This document shows positions 1 to 8,493 of a stretch of 64,000 nucleotides of DNA, in pieces. Position 1 is the stretch's first letter, and each line of letters opens with the position of its first letter. The notes under the pieces were generated by a model, which was not told the DNA's origin, did not search any database, and saw nothing but the letters and a program-made list of their open reading frames with translations. Origin of the DNA: Desulfuromonas sp. (GTDB taxonomy: Bacteria > Desulfobacterota > Desulfuromonadia > Desulfuromonadales > Geopsychrobacteraceae); assembly GCA_002868865.1 (NCBI GenBank), contig PKUC01000055.1, positions 1 through 64,000 of the forward strand, given 5' to 3'. Position numbers and translations under genes: made by a program.

Positions 1-50
1 AGATTGACGATCAAATATGGATTGAATGTGTTTAAAATTAGATCTTATCG

Positions 51-78
51 ATGAAAACTTGAAAAATAGCGGTATAAT
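51..78 (+). promoter_or_regulatory. putative sigma-70 promoter for the 76-aa ORF
   Basis: A perfect -10 box TATAAT (73-78) lies 16 bases after ATGAAA (51-56), which matches four of six -35 consensus bases. Transcription would start near 85, about 40 bases before the ATG at 123. The -35 is weak, so this is moderate evidence. Confidence 0.4.
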
Positions 79-122
79 GAATCCATAAAAATAGCGAAAT
101 CAGTGAAAAATGGGAGGGGTAT

Positions 123-353
123 ATGGAAGTCCACGCCAATCGAGATGGTTTTTATCCGCTTTTTGTCAAGTCCATGCTGCTCGGACTGATGAACCAGTGT
201 CCGTCAGGCGGCAACCCGCACGACTGTCAGTTTCACAGCATCCGCAAAGCTACCTACGTGGAGCAACGCGACTGGCTCAACTCTACCTCCCACGATAAGC
301 GGATCAAGATGTACGAGGATCATCTGGCCTGCAAAGCTGCACGCGCCAGCTGA
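123..353 (+). CDS. conserved-looking hypothetical protein, 76 aa
   Basis: I do not recognise a named family. The ATG at 123 is preceded by a strong SD (GGGAGG, 112-117) and a TATAAT box, so it is probably a real gene rather than a chance ORF. The protein is soluble, with no signal peptide or membrane segment. It has three Cys, two of them in a CPSGGNPHDC segment followed by a basic stretch (HSIRKATY), which could suit metal or nucleic-acid binding but proves neither. The overlapping 110..298 ORF has no such start signals. It converges on the UspA gene, with no clear terminator between them. Confidence 0.6.
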   Translation: MEVHANRDGFYPLFVKSMLLGLMNQCPSGGNPHDCQFHSIRKATYVEQRDWLNSTSHDKRIKMYEDHLACKAARAS

Positions 354-422
354 AAGAGTAACAAAGAAAAAAAGCCGACTCCAACATGGAAATATGTCAC
401 AAACCGGTCCGCGGGAACCAGA

Positions 423-872
423 CTATTCGCTGTCGAGGCGGACCGTCATCACCGGCAACGGTGATTTCCGCACGACCTTTTCGGCGTTGCTGCCAAACAG
501 GACATGATCCAGCCCGGCGCGGCCATGGGTACCCAATACGACCAGATCAGCCTGCTCATCCACCGCTTTATTGATGATCGTTTCGTACGGAATCCCTGGA
601 GCGATGACAGTTTCATAATCCTTAAAATCCTTGAGATGTTGCCGGCAGAAGCTTTCCATCAGTTTTTTAGCCCCTTCGGCAATCTCCTCTTCGAGTTTAT
701 CAAAGGAAATGTGAGGGACATAAAAACCGCGCAGATCAACGGGTTCGTTGATGACGTGCAAAATCATCAGCCTGGCTGAGAACTGTCTGGCCATCATCAG
801 TGCCGCCTGAAACGCGTTGTCTGAGCTGTCGGAAAAATCGATCGCCACCAGTATCTTTTTAAAGGATTTCAT
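423..872 (-). CDS. universal stress protein, UspA family
   Basis: A single Usp domain of 149 aa, the usual length for a cytoplasmic one-domain UspA that dimerises. The N-terminal strand KILVAIDFS and the C-terminal ATP-binding signature G-x2-G-x9-G-S (G114, G117, G127, S128) are both present, so this is the ATP-binding type. GGAGG lies 7 bases before the ATG. It follows the single-domain response regulator at 915-1292 by 42 bases on the same strand, so the two are probably co-transcribed. Members protect cells under starvation or oxidative stress; the specific trigger here is unknown. Confidence 0.93.
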   Translation of the reverse strand: MKSFKKILVAIDFSDSSDNAFQAALMMARQFSARLMILHVINEPVDLRGFYVPHISFDKLEEEIAEGAKKLMESFCRQHLKDFKDYETVIAPGIPYETIINKAVDEQADLVVLGTHGRAGLDHVLFGSNAEKVVRKSPLPVMTVRLDSE

Positions 873-914
873 TGCTGAACCTCCAATACAACCCGCCTGA
901 ATTGAGTCTGTTTG

Positions 915-1292
915 TCACGCCGGTTCGGGCAGAATCTCGCCGAAAATCCGCTGCATGATCTGCTTGAGATCATCCAGACGTACCGGTTTGATGATGTACT
1001 CTACAGCACCGGAGCGCATCGCATCGAGATAGGTCTCGACGCCACCGTAGGCAGTCATCATCACCACACCGATCTGCGGATAGTCCCGCTGCAGGATCTG
1101 CAGAAAAGCCAGACCGTTCATCTTCGGCATCTTGATATCGGTAATGACAAGATTGATCCGCCGCCGCTGCAACAGATCGAGAGCCGCCTCGCCGTTCTCC
1201 GCAGTGCTGACATCGTACCCTTCACGTCGCAGCAATTCACCGAGACCGTCCCTTGCGTTCTTTTCATCGTCAACAATGAGTATTTTTTTCAT
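915..1292 (-). CDS. single-domain response regulator (CheY-like receiver)
   Basis: The 125-aa protein is only a receiver domain. It has the acidic pair D9/D10, phosphoacceptor D52 (TDIKMP), switch residue T80 (MMTAYGG) and conserved K102 (IKPV). There is no output domain, so it must act by protein-protein contact or phosphotransfer. The sequence looks more like NtrC-type receivers than chemotaxis CheY. No kinase gene lies nearby, so its partner is unknown. A promoter with a perfect -35 lies just upstream, and the UspA gene follows in the same orientation. Confidence 0.93.
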   Translation of the reverse strand: MKKILIVDDEKNARDGLGELLRREGYDVSTAENGEAALDLLQRRRINLVITDIKMPKMNGLAFLQILQRDYPQIGVVMMTAYGGVETYLDAMRSGAVEYIIKPVRLDDLKQIMQRIFGEILPEPA

Positions 1293-1329
1293 AGCGACCG
1301 CCTCTTCACATCCGACTGTTCCTGATAGA

Positions 1330-1357
1330 AGCGTAACATGTCACGACCCACTGTCAA
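1330..1357 (-). promoter_or_regulatory. putative sigma-70 promoter for the receiver-uspA pair
   Basis: On the minus strand TTGACA (1357-1352) is followed after 16 bases by TACGCT (1335-1330). The -35 is perfect and the -10 weak. It sits about 40 bases before the receiver ATG at 1292. Confidence 0.45.
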
Positions 1358-1409
1358 GCGGAGAAACGTCCTCTAACCTACTGATATCAGGACAGTAAAG
1401 ACAAGAAAA

Positions 1410-2222
1410 TCATGTCCAGCAGTCAAGGATCGTATCGATAACGGCAGGGATCTTTTCCGCAGCAGAACGTCCTTCAGCCAGTACATCTTCGTGGAGGAGC
1501 GGGGCGGCCGACTTGCCCGCAGCGGCATTGGAAATCAGCGACAGGGCCGCGACGTCCAAACCGAGCGCGTGGGCCATGATCGCTTCGGGGACGGTCGACA
1601 TCGACACGGCGTCGGCCCCTAAGGCCGCCAGCATACGAATCTCGGCGGGTGTTTCGTAGTTCGGTCCGGACATCCAGGCCAGAACCCCACGGTGGAGCTC
1701 GATCTGCTTGGACGCGAGACGCTGCTGCGCCTGCGGATAGAAATCGTGGGCGTACAGCCGGGTCAGGTCGATAAATTGCGGCGGTGTCTGCCCCCGCAAA
1801 GGGCTCTCTCCCACCAGATTCAGGTGGTCATTGACCAGCATAAAATCACCGGACGACATGCTGTCAGCAATCCCACCGACGGCATTGGTCAGCAGCACAC
1901 GTCGACAACCGAGCGCATGCGCCAGACGCACCAGAGCGGTTACCTCAAAGGGGGAATAGCCCTCGTACAAGTGATAGCGGCCTTCAAATAACAACAGCGG
2001 TGTAGCAGACAAGGTCCCGTGCCAGAGACGACCCTGATGTCCGACAACAGCAGCGGCGACAAAGCCGGGCAGCTCGGCATAGTTCACATGGTTGGCGTCG
2101 ATGAGCAGATCGGGAAGAGAGGAAAAACCGGAGCCGAGAACCACTGCGACCTGCGGTATATGATTACCCAGCACCGACCTGACCGTCGCGGCGGCTGCGG
2201 TCACATCGTTGGCAAGTGTCAT
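1410..2222 (-). CDS. punA: purine nucleoside phosphorylase, class I trimeric type
   Basis: Phosphorolysis of purine nucleosides to base and (deoxy)ribose-1-phosphate in purine salvage. The 270-aa protein has the phosphate-binding N-terminal VVLGSGFS, the LTNAVGG and VNDHLNL segments, and the family signature GPNYETPAEIRML followed by the substrate-site MSTVPEAI. Length is normal for the trimeric PNP family. Its ATG overlaps the stop codon of the upstream zinc-ribbon/receiver gene (ATGA), so the two are translationally coupled. mtnP and a PfkB nucleoside/sugar kinase lie a few genes away, making this a small purine-salvage neighbourhood. The motifs do not settle the guanosine/inosine preference. 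Confidence 0.92.
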   Translation of the reverse strand: MTLANDVTAAAATVRSVLGNHIPQVAVVLGSGFSSLPDLLIDANHVNYAELPGFVAAAVVGHQGRLWHGTLSATPLLLFEGRYHLYEGYSPFEVTALVRLAHALGCRRVLLTNAVGGIADSMSSGDFMLVNDHLNLVGESPLRGQTPPQFIDLTRLYAHDFYPQAQQRLASKQIELHRGVLAWMSGPNYETPAEIRMLAALGADAVSMSTVPEAIMAHALGLDVAALSLISNAAAGKSAAPLLHEDVLAEGRSAAEKIPAVIDTILDCWT

Positions 2223-2737
2223 GGTATAAGCAGATCACGAACCGCGCTGAGCAGCTGGTCCGGTTTGAACGATTTATTGATAAAGTTGTCAGCCCCGGCA
2301 CGCAGCGCATCAACTTCACATTCGTTACGGCGGTATGCACCGCTCATGGCGAGAATCGGCACATCCTTGATCGCATCATCCTCACGGATCGCGCGCATCA
2401 GATCAAGACCGCTCATGTCCGGCAGGTTGATATCGATCAAAGCCAACCGGAATGATCGCGCGCGCAGCGCATCGAGGGCGGCGGCACCGGTTCCCACCGT
2501 CACCAGTTCAAACCCGAGAGGTTTCAACAGATCGGTGAGGATTTCACAGAAGAACCGGGCATCATCAACAATCAGCACCGCAGGCTGTTGCGGAGCTTGC
2601 CGGGACGCGTCAGTCGTACGGACTGGGACACTGAAAACATGGGTGCACTTCGGACACTTGATCCGGACTTCGGGCCGATCCGTGCGGATGTTCTTGGCCC
2701 GGTACCTGGATCCGCATTCTGGACACTGAATAACCAT
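2219..2737 (-). CDS. zinc-ribbon plus receiver-domain protein
   Basis: A 172-aa two-domain protein. Residues 1-40 form an MJ0042-type zinc ribbon with C5-x2-C8 and C28-x2-C31. After a short linker, residues 53-172 are a CheY-like receiver with D58/D59, phosphoacceptor D102 (IDINLP) and K158 (FKP). There is no conventional DNA-binding output domain, so the ribbon may be the interaction module. It sits between rodZ (stop only a few bases upstream) and punA (4-base overlap), inside an apparent operon with the pilus gene pilF. A role in envelope or pilus control is an inference from context only. SD AGGTAGG precedes the ATG. Confidence 0.85.
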   Translation of the reverse strand: MVIQCPECGSRYRAKNIRTDRPEVRIKCPKCTHVFSVPVRTTDASRQAPQQPAVLIVDDARFFCEILTDLLKPLGFELVTVGTGAAALDALRARSFRLALIDINLPDMSGLDLMRAIREDDAIKDVPILAMSGAYRRNECEVDALRAGADNFINKSFKPDQLLSAVRDLLIP

Positions 2738-2740
2738 TAC

Positions 2741-3589
2741 CTACCTCTGTTGCGGCGTGACTGAATACTCAAAGTGGCCCGCAGCATCAAACGTCAGGCG
2801 GGTCTCACTAAGCTGTGCTATGACATTTTCCGGCTGATCGACAATCAACTGCAGTGAACTGGTAATCCGCCAGCGCAGTAGCGATCCCGAGGTCAGAGTA
2901 TACGTTCGAACGGGGCGTCCGTCTATCGCCAGCTGTATCTGCACCGGCTTTATCGCCTCCAGGAGCAATCGTCCCGGCAATAATGCTGCTGATGGCAGCG
3001 GGTCAACATTCTTAACCGGTACAGATAAAGGGTCCTGTTCGACAACCTCCGGAGTTGCTGGCACAACAGGCGTACGCTCCTCGGCAACAGGCGAGATCTC
3101 GACAACCGGCTGGTCGAGATCGGCCCCAGGGTCGGGCGCAGCCCGCAGTTGAGTCTCCTGCGACGGGCGAGAATCCGTGTTCTCCACGACAGGGGCTAAA
3201 ACAGGATCGGTGGCAGTGCGCCACAGGGAAGACAGTCCATAGATTAGTGCAAGAACAAGGCAGCCCAAAGCGACCCGGAAGAGGATCGCGGTCGCCGACA
3301 CTGAAGGTGTCTCGGAAACCGGCAGGGTAAACACCGAAGCGGTCGCCCGATCTCCTTCAGCACGATAGCGCTTCAGCAGGTCATCGAAAGGCAGATCGAG
3401 TGCCTCGGCATAGCCCGCAAGAAAGCCCTTCAGGTAGGTTTCGGACGGCAGGTCGCGGTAACACCCATCCTCGAGAGCCTGCAATTTGGTCAACGAAATT
3501 TTAGTTCTTTGCGAAAGGGATTCGAGGGAAACATGCTGCGCAGTTCTCTGGGTCCGCAGATACGTGCCGAGGGAGGACGGTTCAGTCAT
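2741..3589 (-). CDS. rodZ: RodZ-like cytoskeletal membrane protein
   Basis: RodZ links MreB filaments to the elongation machinery and helps set rod shape. The 282-aa protein has an N-terminal Xre-like helix-turn-helix (about residues 8-75, LGTYLRTQRTAQHVSLESLS), one transmembrane helix near residues 103-125 (ALGCLVLALIYGLSSLW), a proline/acid-rich periplasmic linker, and a C-terminal beta-rich DUF4115-type domain ending near residue 280. That is the standard RodZ architecture. pilF lies directly upstream on the same strand, the same pairing as in gammaproteobacteria, where rlmN and ndk are also neighbours. Confidence 0.9.
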   Translation of the reverse strand: MTEPSSLGTYLRTQRTAQHVSLESLSQRTKISLTKLQALEDGCYRDLPSETYLKGFLAGYAEALDLPFDDLLKRYRAEGDRATASVFTLPVSETPSVSATAILFRVALGCLVLALIYGLSSLWRTATDPVLAPVVENTDSRPSQETQLRAAPDPGADLDQPVVEISPVAEERTPVVPATPEVVEQDPLSVPVKNVDPLPSAALLPGRLLLEAIKPVQIQLAIDGRPVRTYTLTSGSLLRWRITSSLQLIVDQPENVIAQLSETRLTFDAAGHFEYSVTPQQR

Positions 3590-3604
3590 TATACCAACGT
3601 CGCC

Positions 3605-4354
3605 TCACCGATAGAGGGATTGCAGAGCGCTCGCAGACTTCAACCCCCATTCTGAATCGGGGGACAGCTCGAGAACCTGTTGAAACTGCTGCGAGGCCAA
3701 GGGGATCTGCTGCAACCGCAGCAACACCAGTCCCAAACGGTAATGGGCCTCGGCATAGCGCGGCTGCTGTGCGATCGCCTTTTCAAATTCATTGCGAGCG
3801 ATGGTGTCCTGCCCGAGGGCATAATAGACCTCGCCTAAGCGCAGATTGATCGGCGCATACCCTGGGGCAATCGCACGCGCTTCCTGATAAGAATTCAGCG
3901 CAGCTGGATAATCCCCTTTGCGAAACTGGGCGTAGCCGGTGCCGGTCAGAGCAACTTCGGTCCGCATAAACAGCAAATTGGACGAGGCGCGACCGAAGTA
4001 ATCGATGGCCTGATCCCAGCGTTCCATATCGATATAGAGGGCGGCGAGATTGTTCTGATAACGGGGATCCTCATCAGACAGCGCGATGGCTCGAAGATAA
4101 TGCTTTTCGGCCTGGGGATATGCCTTTTTGGCCTGATAGGCCTGCGCCAGCAGCGCCTGAATCTCGGGATCGTAAGAGTTGATCTCCACCGCCTGTAGCA
4201 GTTCCTTTAAGGCCATGGTCGGGCTACCACTCTGCATGTGCGACAGCCCCAGGGTGTAGTGGGAACGGGCCTGATTTTTCTGATCGAGAGACAGGCCACA
4301 ACCCAGTAACAGCACAAGGACACCCATCGACAAAAATTTGCAACAGTCCATCAT
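3605..4354 (-). CDS. pilF: TPR lipoprotein, PilF/PilW-like type IV pilus assembly factor
   Basis: A 249-aa lipoprotein. A short signal segment ends in a lipobox (LLLGC), followed by about six tetratricopeptide repeats through the C-terminus (for example AKKAYPQAEKHYLRAIALSDEDP). PilF/PilW pilotins bring the pilus secretin to the outer membrane and help it multimerise. The assignment rests on the lipobox-plus-TPR form, the length, and the position directly upstream of rodZ. TPR lipoproteins diverge quickly, so another outer-membrane role is possible. The track starts at a TTG (4357); I chose the adjacent ATG at 4354, and an ATG at 4351 also fits. Confidence 0.78.
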   Translation of the reverse strand: MMDCCKFLSMGVLVLLLGCGLSLDQKNQARSHYTLGLSHMQSGSPTMALKELLQAVEINSYDPEIQALLAQAYQAKKAYPQAEKHYLRAIALSDEDPRYQNNLAALYIDMERWDQAIDYFGRASSNLLFMRTEVALTGTGYAQFRKGDYPAALNSYQEARAIAPGYAPINLRLGEVYYALGQDTIARNEFEKAIAQQPRYAEAHYRLGLVLLRLQQIPLASQQFQQVLELSPDSEWGLKSASALQSLYR

Positions 4355-4377
4355 CAAAATCGATCACCCTCTCTCAG

Positions 4378-4905
4378 TTACATGGCGGCCAGAAAACGGC
4401 CCAAACTTTCGCGACATCTGGTCTGGACCTGCTCGGTAGCGAGTGGATCGTCACCGATCAACATCTTTTGACCGGTAATCTCCGCCCCTACTTCGCCGGT
4501 CGGCACCACAGAGCCATCGGAGTGACCCGCGGCGTTGCAGATCGGCAGGGCACGCCAGTAGGCCTCAAAACGGGCCGGAGTCAAACGATCAATGTCGGTA
4601 TCGGTAACGACAAACCCCATCGACTCGGCGAACTCCTGTCCGGCCTGAAGCTGCTGTTCTACTGTCAGCCCTTTGACAGCAGAGGCCTCGGGACGAAAGA
4701 ACACGGGCCGACTGTCCTGATGCAGGTAGAGTCCCATCAACAGTTGGTGACTCTGCCCGGTGGACAGTACCACCAGATAGGCCGAGGCCTGCTGTGCGGG
4801 GAACCCCGGCAGCACCACCTGAATATCGCGGATCGAACGAAACAACCGTCTCACACGTTGCGACGAAAAGGATAAGGGGTCCTGTTTTTTTAACTGCACA
4901 AACAT
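4378..4905 (-). CDS. hypothetical protein, 175 aa
   Basis: I do not recognise a family. The ATG has a good SD (GGAGGG, 7-base spacing) and codon use matches its neighbours, so the gene is probably real. The protein has no signal peptide or membrane segment. The N-terminal half looks like alternating beta strands (AYLVVLSTGQSHQLLMGLYL), and the middle holds FRPEASAVKGLTVEQQLQAGQEFAESMGFVV, suggesting an alpha/beta fold. It lies between the PfkB kinase and pilF on the same strand with gaps of about 25-30 bases, so it is likely co-transcribed. A link to pilus or polarity functions is possible from position only. Confidence 0.7.
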   Translation of the reverse strand: MFVQLKKQDPLSFSSQRVRRLFRSIRDIQVVLPGFPAQQASAYLVVLSTGQSHQLLMGLYLHQDSRPVFFRPEASAVKGLTVEQQLQAGQEFAESMGFVVTDTDIDRLTPARFEAYWRALPICNAAGHSDGSVVPTGEVGAEITGQKMLIGDDPLATEQVQTRCRESLGRFLAAM

Positions 4906-4936
4906 CGTCGTGCCCTCCCCTGCAGCTGTCGACCGA

Positions 4937-5851
4937 TCAATCGTCCAGCGATGAAAACTCGGTCAATAACTGGATGCGGCGATAACGGTTCTCGATCTCT
5001 TCGTAGTTCAGGGTACGCATGCGGTCCAGACTGAACTGCTCTACGGTAAACGACGCCATGACGGTGCCGAACACGATTGCCCGGCGCAGATTGCCCTCAT
5101 CAAGATTGCGCGTCGCCGCCAAGTATCCTATAAAACCACCGGCAAAGGTGTCGCCAGCACCGGTGGGATCGAACACCTCTTCCAGCGGATAAGCAGGAGC
5201 TGAAAAGATCGAATGCTCGGCAAACATCAGCACACCGTATTCGCCCCGCTTGACCACCAGGGTTTTCGGTCCGAAGCTGCGTACAATCTCAGCCGCCTTG
5301 ACCAGGTTCGGCTCGCCGGCCAATTGCCGGACCTCGGCCTCGTTAATAACTAGAGTATCGACCCGCCCCAGGGTTTTGATCAAGGCATCACGCTTGCCTT
5401 CGATCCAGAAGTTCATCGTATCGCTGGCGACCAGACGGGGATTTTTCACCTGATTGAGCACCTCAAGCTGCAGCTCCGGATCGATATTAGCGAGAAAAAC
5501 ATATTCCGCATCCTGATAGCTGGCGGGCAGCACCGGCTCAAACTGTTCGAAGACGTTGAGATGGGTCTCCAGAGTGTGTGCTTCATTGAGATCATAGTCG
5601 TAGCGACCCTTCCAGCGGAAGGTGCGACCTGCGCTCTTTTTGAGGCCTTCGAGATCGACCCCGCGGGAGCGCAGAAAGTCCAGGTGCTGCTCGGGAAAAT
5701 CATCACCAACCACGGCGACCAGATTGACATCGGTAAAAAAACTGGCCGAGGTGGAGAAATAACAGGCTGAACCACCCAGCACGTCGTCGACCGTTCCGAA
5801 CGGGGTCGAAATCGAGTCGAAGGCGACGCTGCCGACCACCAGAATACTCAT
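4937..5851 (-). CDS. PfkB-family sugar/nucleoside kinase
   Basis: A ribokinase-fold kinase of 304 aa that phosphorylates a sugar or nucleoside with ATP. The N-terminal ILVVGSVAFDSI-GGSACYFS segment and the C-terminal anion-hole and catalytic motif DPTGAGDTFAGGF are both present. The catalytic Asp is in GAGD. The track begins at a GTG (5860), but that GTG is part of the SD AAAGGTG lying 6 bases before the ATG at 5851, so I start there. It lies directly downstream of mtnP, so an adenosine- or 5-methylthioribose-type substrate is plausible; the sequence alone does not fix it. Confidence 0.88.
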   Translation of the reverse strand: MSILVVGSVAFDSISTPFGTVDDVLGGSACYFSTSASFFTDVNLVAVVGDDFPEQHLDFLRSRGVDLEGLKKSAGRTFRWKGRYDYDLNEAHTLETHLNVFEQFEPVLPASYQDAEYVFLANIDPELQLEVLNQVKNPRLVASDTMNFWIEGKRDALIKTLGRVDTLVINEAEVRQLAGEPNLVKAAEIVRSFGPKTLVVKRGEYGVLMFAEHSIFSAPAYPLEEVFDPTGAGDTFAGGFIGYLAATRNLDEGNLRRAIVFGTVMASFTVEQFSLDRMRTLNYEEIENRYRRIQLLTEFSSLDD

Positions 5852-5893
5852 ATCAAACACCTTTCAGGGGACCAATAGTCCGAACAAGAAACA

Positions 5894-6769
5894 TTAGTCG
5901 AGATATTTACCCAGCAGCGGCTGCAGTGCTGCGCGGGTCTCAGCCGGAATCAGACTGCGGTCAGTCATCACTGCATATTTCAGTGCCTCCGGGCAGCTGC
6001 AGGCAACAGTCTGCTGACCAGCAGCGATCATATCGACGGTCTCTTTGATGATCTTCCGTGCCATCGCGACGTTTTGTTGAATCACCGCGATAACCGCTTC
6101 AACCGAAACGTCATCATGACCTTCGTGCCAGCAGTCGTAGTCGGTCGCCAGCGCCACCGTCGCGTAGCAAATTTCGGCTTCGCGGGCCAGGCGCGCCTCG
6201 GGGATATTGGTCATACCGATAATATCCACTCCCCAGCTCCGGTAGATATTCGATTCAGCGCGGGTCGAAAAGTTCGGTCCTTCGATGCAGATATAGGTGC
6301 CCCCTTTGTGAACCGTTGCGCCCGCAGTTTTGGCTGCGGCAGCAACCTGTTGCGACAGGCCGGGGCAGATCGGATCAGCAAACTGCACATGTCCAACCAC
6401 CCCGTCACCGAAGAAGGTCGACGCCCGTTTGCCCTGGGTGCGATCGAAAAACTGATCGGGGATAACGATATGGCCGGGAACGATCTCTTCTTTCATGCTG
6501 CCGACAGCAGATACGGAAATAATCTGCTTAACCCCAAGGGTCTTCATCCCGTAAATATTTGCACGGTAATTGACCTCAGACGGCAACAGGCGGTGCCCTC
6601 GGCCATGGCGGGGCAGAAACACCATCTGTACACCATTGAGGGTCCCGGTTATATAGGCATCAGACGGGTCGCCAAAAGGGGTCTTGAGCCGAACCTCTTT
6701 GACATCCGCCAAACCCTCGATTTCGTAAAGCCCGCTCCCTCCGATAACACCGACAACAGGTTGAGACAT
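5894..6769 (-). CDS. mtnP: S-methyl-5'-thioadenosine phosphorylase
   Basis: Cleaves methylthioadenosine, the by-product of polyamine and related synthesis, to adenine and methylthioribose-1-phosphate. The 291-aa protein has IGGSGLY at the N-terminus, FLPRHGRGH, the SAVGSMKEE segment and the substrate-site CIEGPNFSTRAESN...GMTNIPEA. This form (GMTN, with TDYDCWH downstream) is typical of MTAP rather than PNP. A related activity on other 6-oxopurine nucleosides cannot be excluded. GGAGCAG precedes the ATG. The adenine released could be recovered by apt at 47957. Confidence 0.92.
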   Translation of the reverse strand: MSQPVVGVIGGSGLYEIEGLADVKEVRLKTPFGDPSDAYITGTLNGVQMVFLPRHGRGHRLLPSEVNYRANIYGMKTLGVKQIISVSAVGSMKEEIVPGHIVIPDQFFDRTQGKRASTFFGDGVVGHVQFADPICPGLSQQVAAAAKTAGATVHKGGTYICIEGPNFSTRAESNIYRSWGVDIIGMTNIPEARLAREAEICYATVALATDYDCWHEGHDDVSVEAVIAVIQQNVAMARKIIKETVDMIAAGQQTVACSCPEALKYAVMTDRSLIPAETRAALQPLLGKYLD

Positions 6770-6790
6770 GAAACTGCTCCTTTATTTCGT

Positions 6791-7861
6791 TTAGTCATGA
6801 TCACAGGCGGGTTGCGAATCTTCATCCAACGCCGCTTTTAATTGCCCGCATGCAGCGGAGATATCCTGTCCCTTGCTCGCCCGGCGGATCGCGACAATCT
6901 GCCGATCGAGCAGATAGCGCTGAAACTCTTCGACCGCCTCGGCGGTGGGTGCCTTGAACTCAGAACCGCTGTGTTCGTTATAGGGGATCAGATTAACCTT
7001 GGCGCGAATCCCATGCAACAGCTTGACCAATCGCTTGGCGTCGAGGCGCGTATCGTTGACCCCACCGATCAGAATATACTCAAAGGTGATCCTCTGTCGC
7101 GGCTCCAGGGGAATGTCGCGACAAGCCTCCATCAGCGTCGTCAGGGGATAGGTCTTATTGATCGGCATCAGCTGATCACGCAAGGCATCAGTGGTGGCGT
7201 TCAGCGAAACCGCCAGGCCGACTTTGATCCGCTGCGCCAGTTCACGCATCTGCGGCACCAGGCCACAGGTCGACAGAGTAACCCGTCGTGCGCCATAGCC
7301 GCAGCCATCATCCAGATAGAGAATCTTAAGCGCACGGACCACATTGTCCAGGTTATGCAGAGGTTCGCCCATCCCCATCAGCACAATATTATGAACCGGA
7401 CCTTCCTTGCGCGCGGCACAAACCTGGTTGACGATCTCCGCGGCGGTCAGGTGACGGGTCAGCCCGAAGGTTCCCGTCAGACAGAACTGACACTGCATGG
7501 CACAACCGACCTGGGTAGAGATGCAGAGGGTATCGCGCCCCCCGTCCATGGGGATCCGTACCGCCTCAACGGTCTCCTGGTCATCGAGCCGGAAGAGATA
7601 TTTCCGCGTGCCATCCTGCGACGTCTCGGTCACTTCGGGGCTCCAGTCGGAAACAACGAAGCGTCCTTTAAGCTCCTGACGCAGCGGCTTTGACAGATCG
7701 GTCATGCTGTCAAAGTCGACAACATCACGAGCATAAACCCACTTGATGATCTGGCGGGCACGGAATTTTTCTTTGCCAAGGCCGGTCAGCAGCTCGGTCA
7801 ATTCGTCAAAGGTCAGGTTTTTAATATCGATCAAGGGGGCAACTTTCGCGCAACGGAACAT
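6791..7861 (-). CDS. rlmN: 23S rRNA/tRNA adenine-C2 methyltransferase RlmN
   Basis: A radical-SAM enzyme that methylates A2503 of 23S rRNA and A37 of some tRNAs. The 356-aa protein has the [4Fe-4S] motif C120-x3-C124-x2-C127 (GCAMQCQFC). The two catalytic cysteines are present: C113 upstream (the methyl-carrying Cys position) and C338 (DISAACGQL), so an active enzyme is expected. GEPLHN, the SAM-binding motif, is intact. Length is normal. ndk lies upstream in the same direction but is separated by a strong terminator. Confidence 0.96.
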   Translation of the reverse strand: MFRCAKVAPLIDIKNLTFDELTELLTGLGKEKFRARQIIKWVYARDVVDFDSMTDLSKPLRQELKGRFVVSDWSPEVTETSQDGTRKYLFRLDDQETVEAVRIPMDGGRDTLCISTQVGCAMQCQFCLTGTFGLTRHLTAAEIVNQVCAARKEGPVHNIVLMGMGEPLHNLDNVVRALKILYLDDGCGYGARRVTLSTCGLVPQMRELAQRIKVGLAVSLNATTDALRDQLMPINKTYPLTTLMEACRDIPLEPRQRITFEYILIGGVNDTRLDAKRLVKLLHGIRAKVNLIPYNEHSGSEFKAPTAEAVEEFQRYLLDRQIVAIRRASKGQDISAACGQLKAALDEDSQPACDHD

Positions 7862-7940
7862 TCTTCTCTGTCTAGTCAGCTCATCAATCTAACGTAAATG
7901 TCCTGAATTTTCAACTTGTTTGCTCTTTTGGGCACAAACC

Positions 7941-7983
7941 AAAAACAGGGCAGGACGAGAATTCTCCCGCCTGCCCTGTTTTT
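7941..7983 (-). terminator. intrinsic terminator after ndk
   Basis: A 14-bp perfect inverted repeat (AAAAACAGGGCAGG / CCTGCCCTGTTTTT) with a 15-base loop. A poly-U run follows the stem on either strand. It lies 28 bases past the ndk stop. Confidence 0.9.
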
Positions 7984-8010
7984 GCTAATAATTTTCGATA
8001 TTGATCAGAA

Positions 8011-8433
8011 TTAGACCAGCAGTTCCAGTCCGTTGAAGAAATAGCCCAGTTCAAATGCTGCGGTCTCGGGAGCGTCGGAACCGTGGGTAGCGTTCTCGCC
8101 GATAGATGCGCCAAACTCCTTACGCAGGGTTCCTTCAGCGGCTTCAGCCGGGTTGGTGGCACCCATCAGATCACGCCATTTGAGGATTGCGCCTTCGGCT
8201 TCAAGAGCCATAACGATACAGGGACCGCTGCTCATGAAGTCGGTCAACTCACCGAAGAAGGGGCGCTCTTTGTGGACCGCGTAAAAACCTTCGGCCTCGA
8301 CCTTGCTGAGATAAAGTTTTTTCAGGCCAACGACCTTGAAGCCTTCGGCATAAATCCGTGCCAGGATCTGACCGGCATAACCAGCAGCAAACGCATCGGG
8401 CTTGATAATCGCAAAAGTCTGTTCTACAGCCAT
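8011..8433 (-). CDS. ndk: nucleoside diphosphate kinase
   Basis: Balances NTP and dNTP pools by transferring the gamma phosphate through a phosphohistidine. The 140-aa protein has the N-terminal TFAIIKPDA, the Kpn-loop-like region ([14 protein letters not shown]) and the active-site signature NATHGSD with catalytic H117. Length is normal. AAGGAGAG precedes the ATG. It has its own promoter upstream and a strong terminator downstream, so it is likely monocistronic. Confidence 0.97.
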   Translation of the reverse strand: MAVEQTFAIIKPDAFAAGYAGQILARIYAEGFKVVGLKKLYLSKVEAEGFYAVHKERPFFGELTDFMSSGPCIVMALEAEGAILKWRDLMGATNPAEAAEGTLRKEFGASIGENATHGSDAPETAAFELGYFFNGLELLV

Positions 8434-8493
8434 TTTTCTCTCCTTGGTTATCGATTTGAATCTGTTTGTGAGGGGGAATAAAACCGACGGGGT

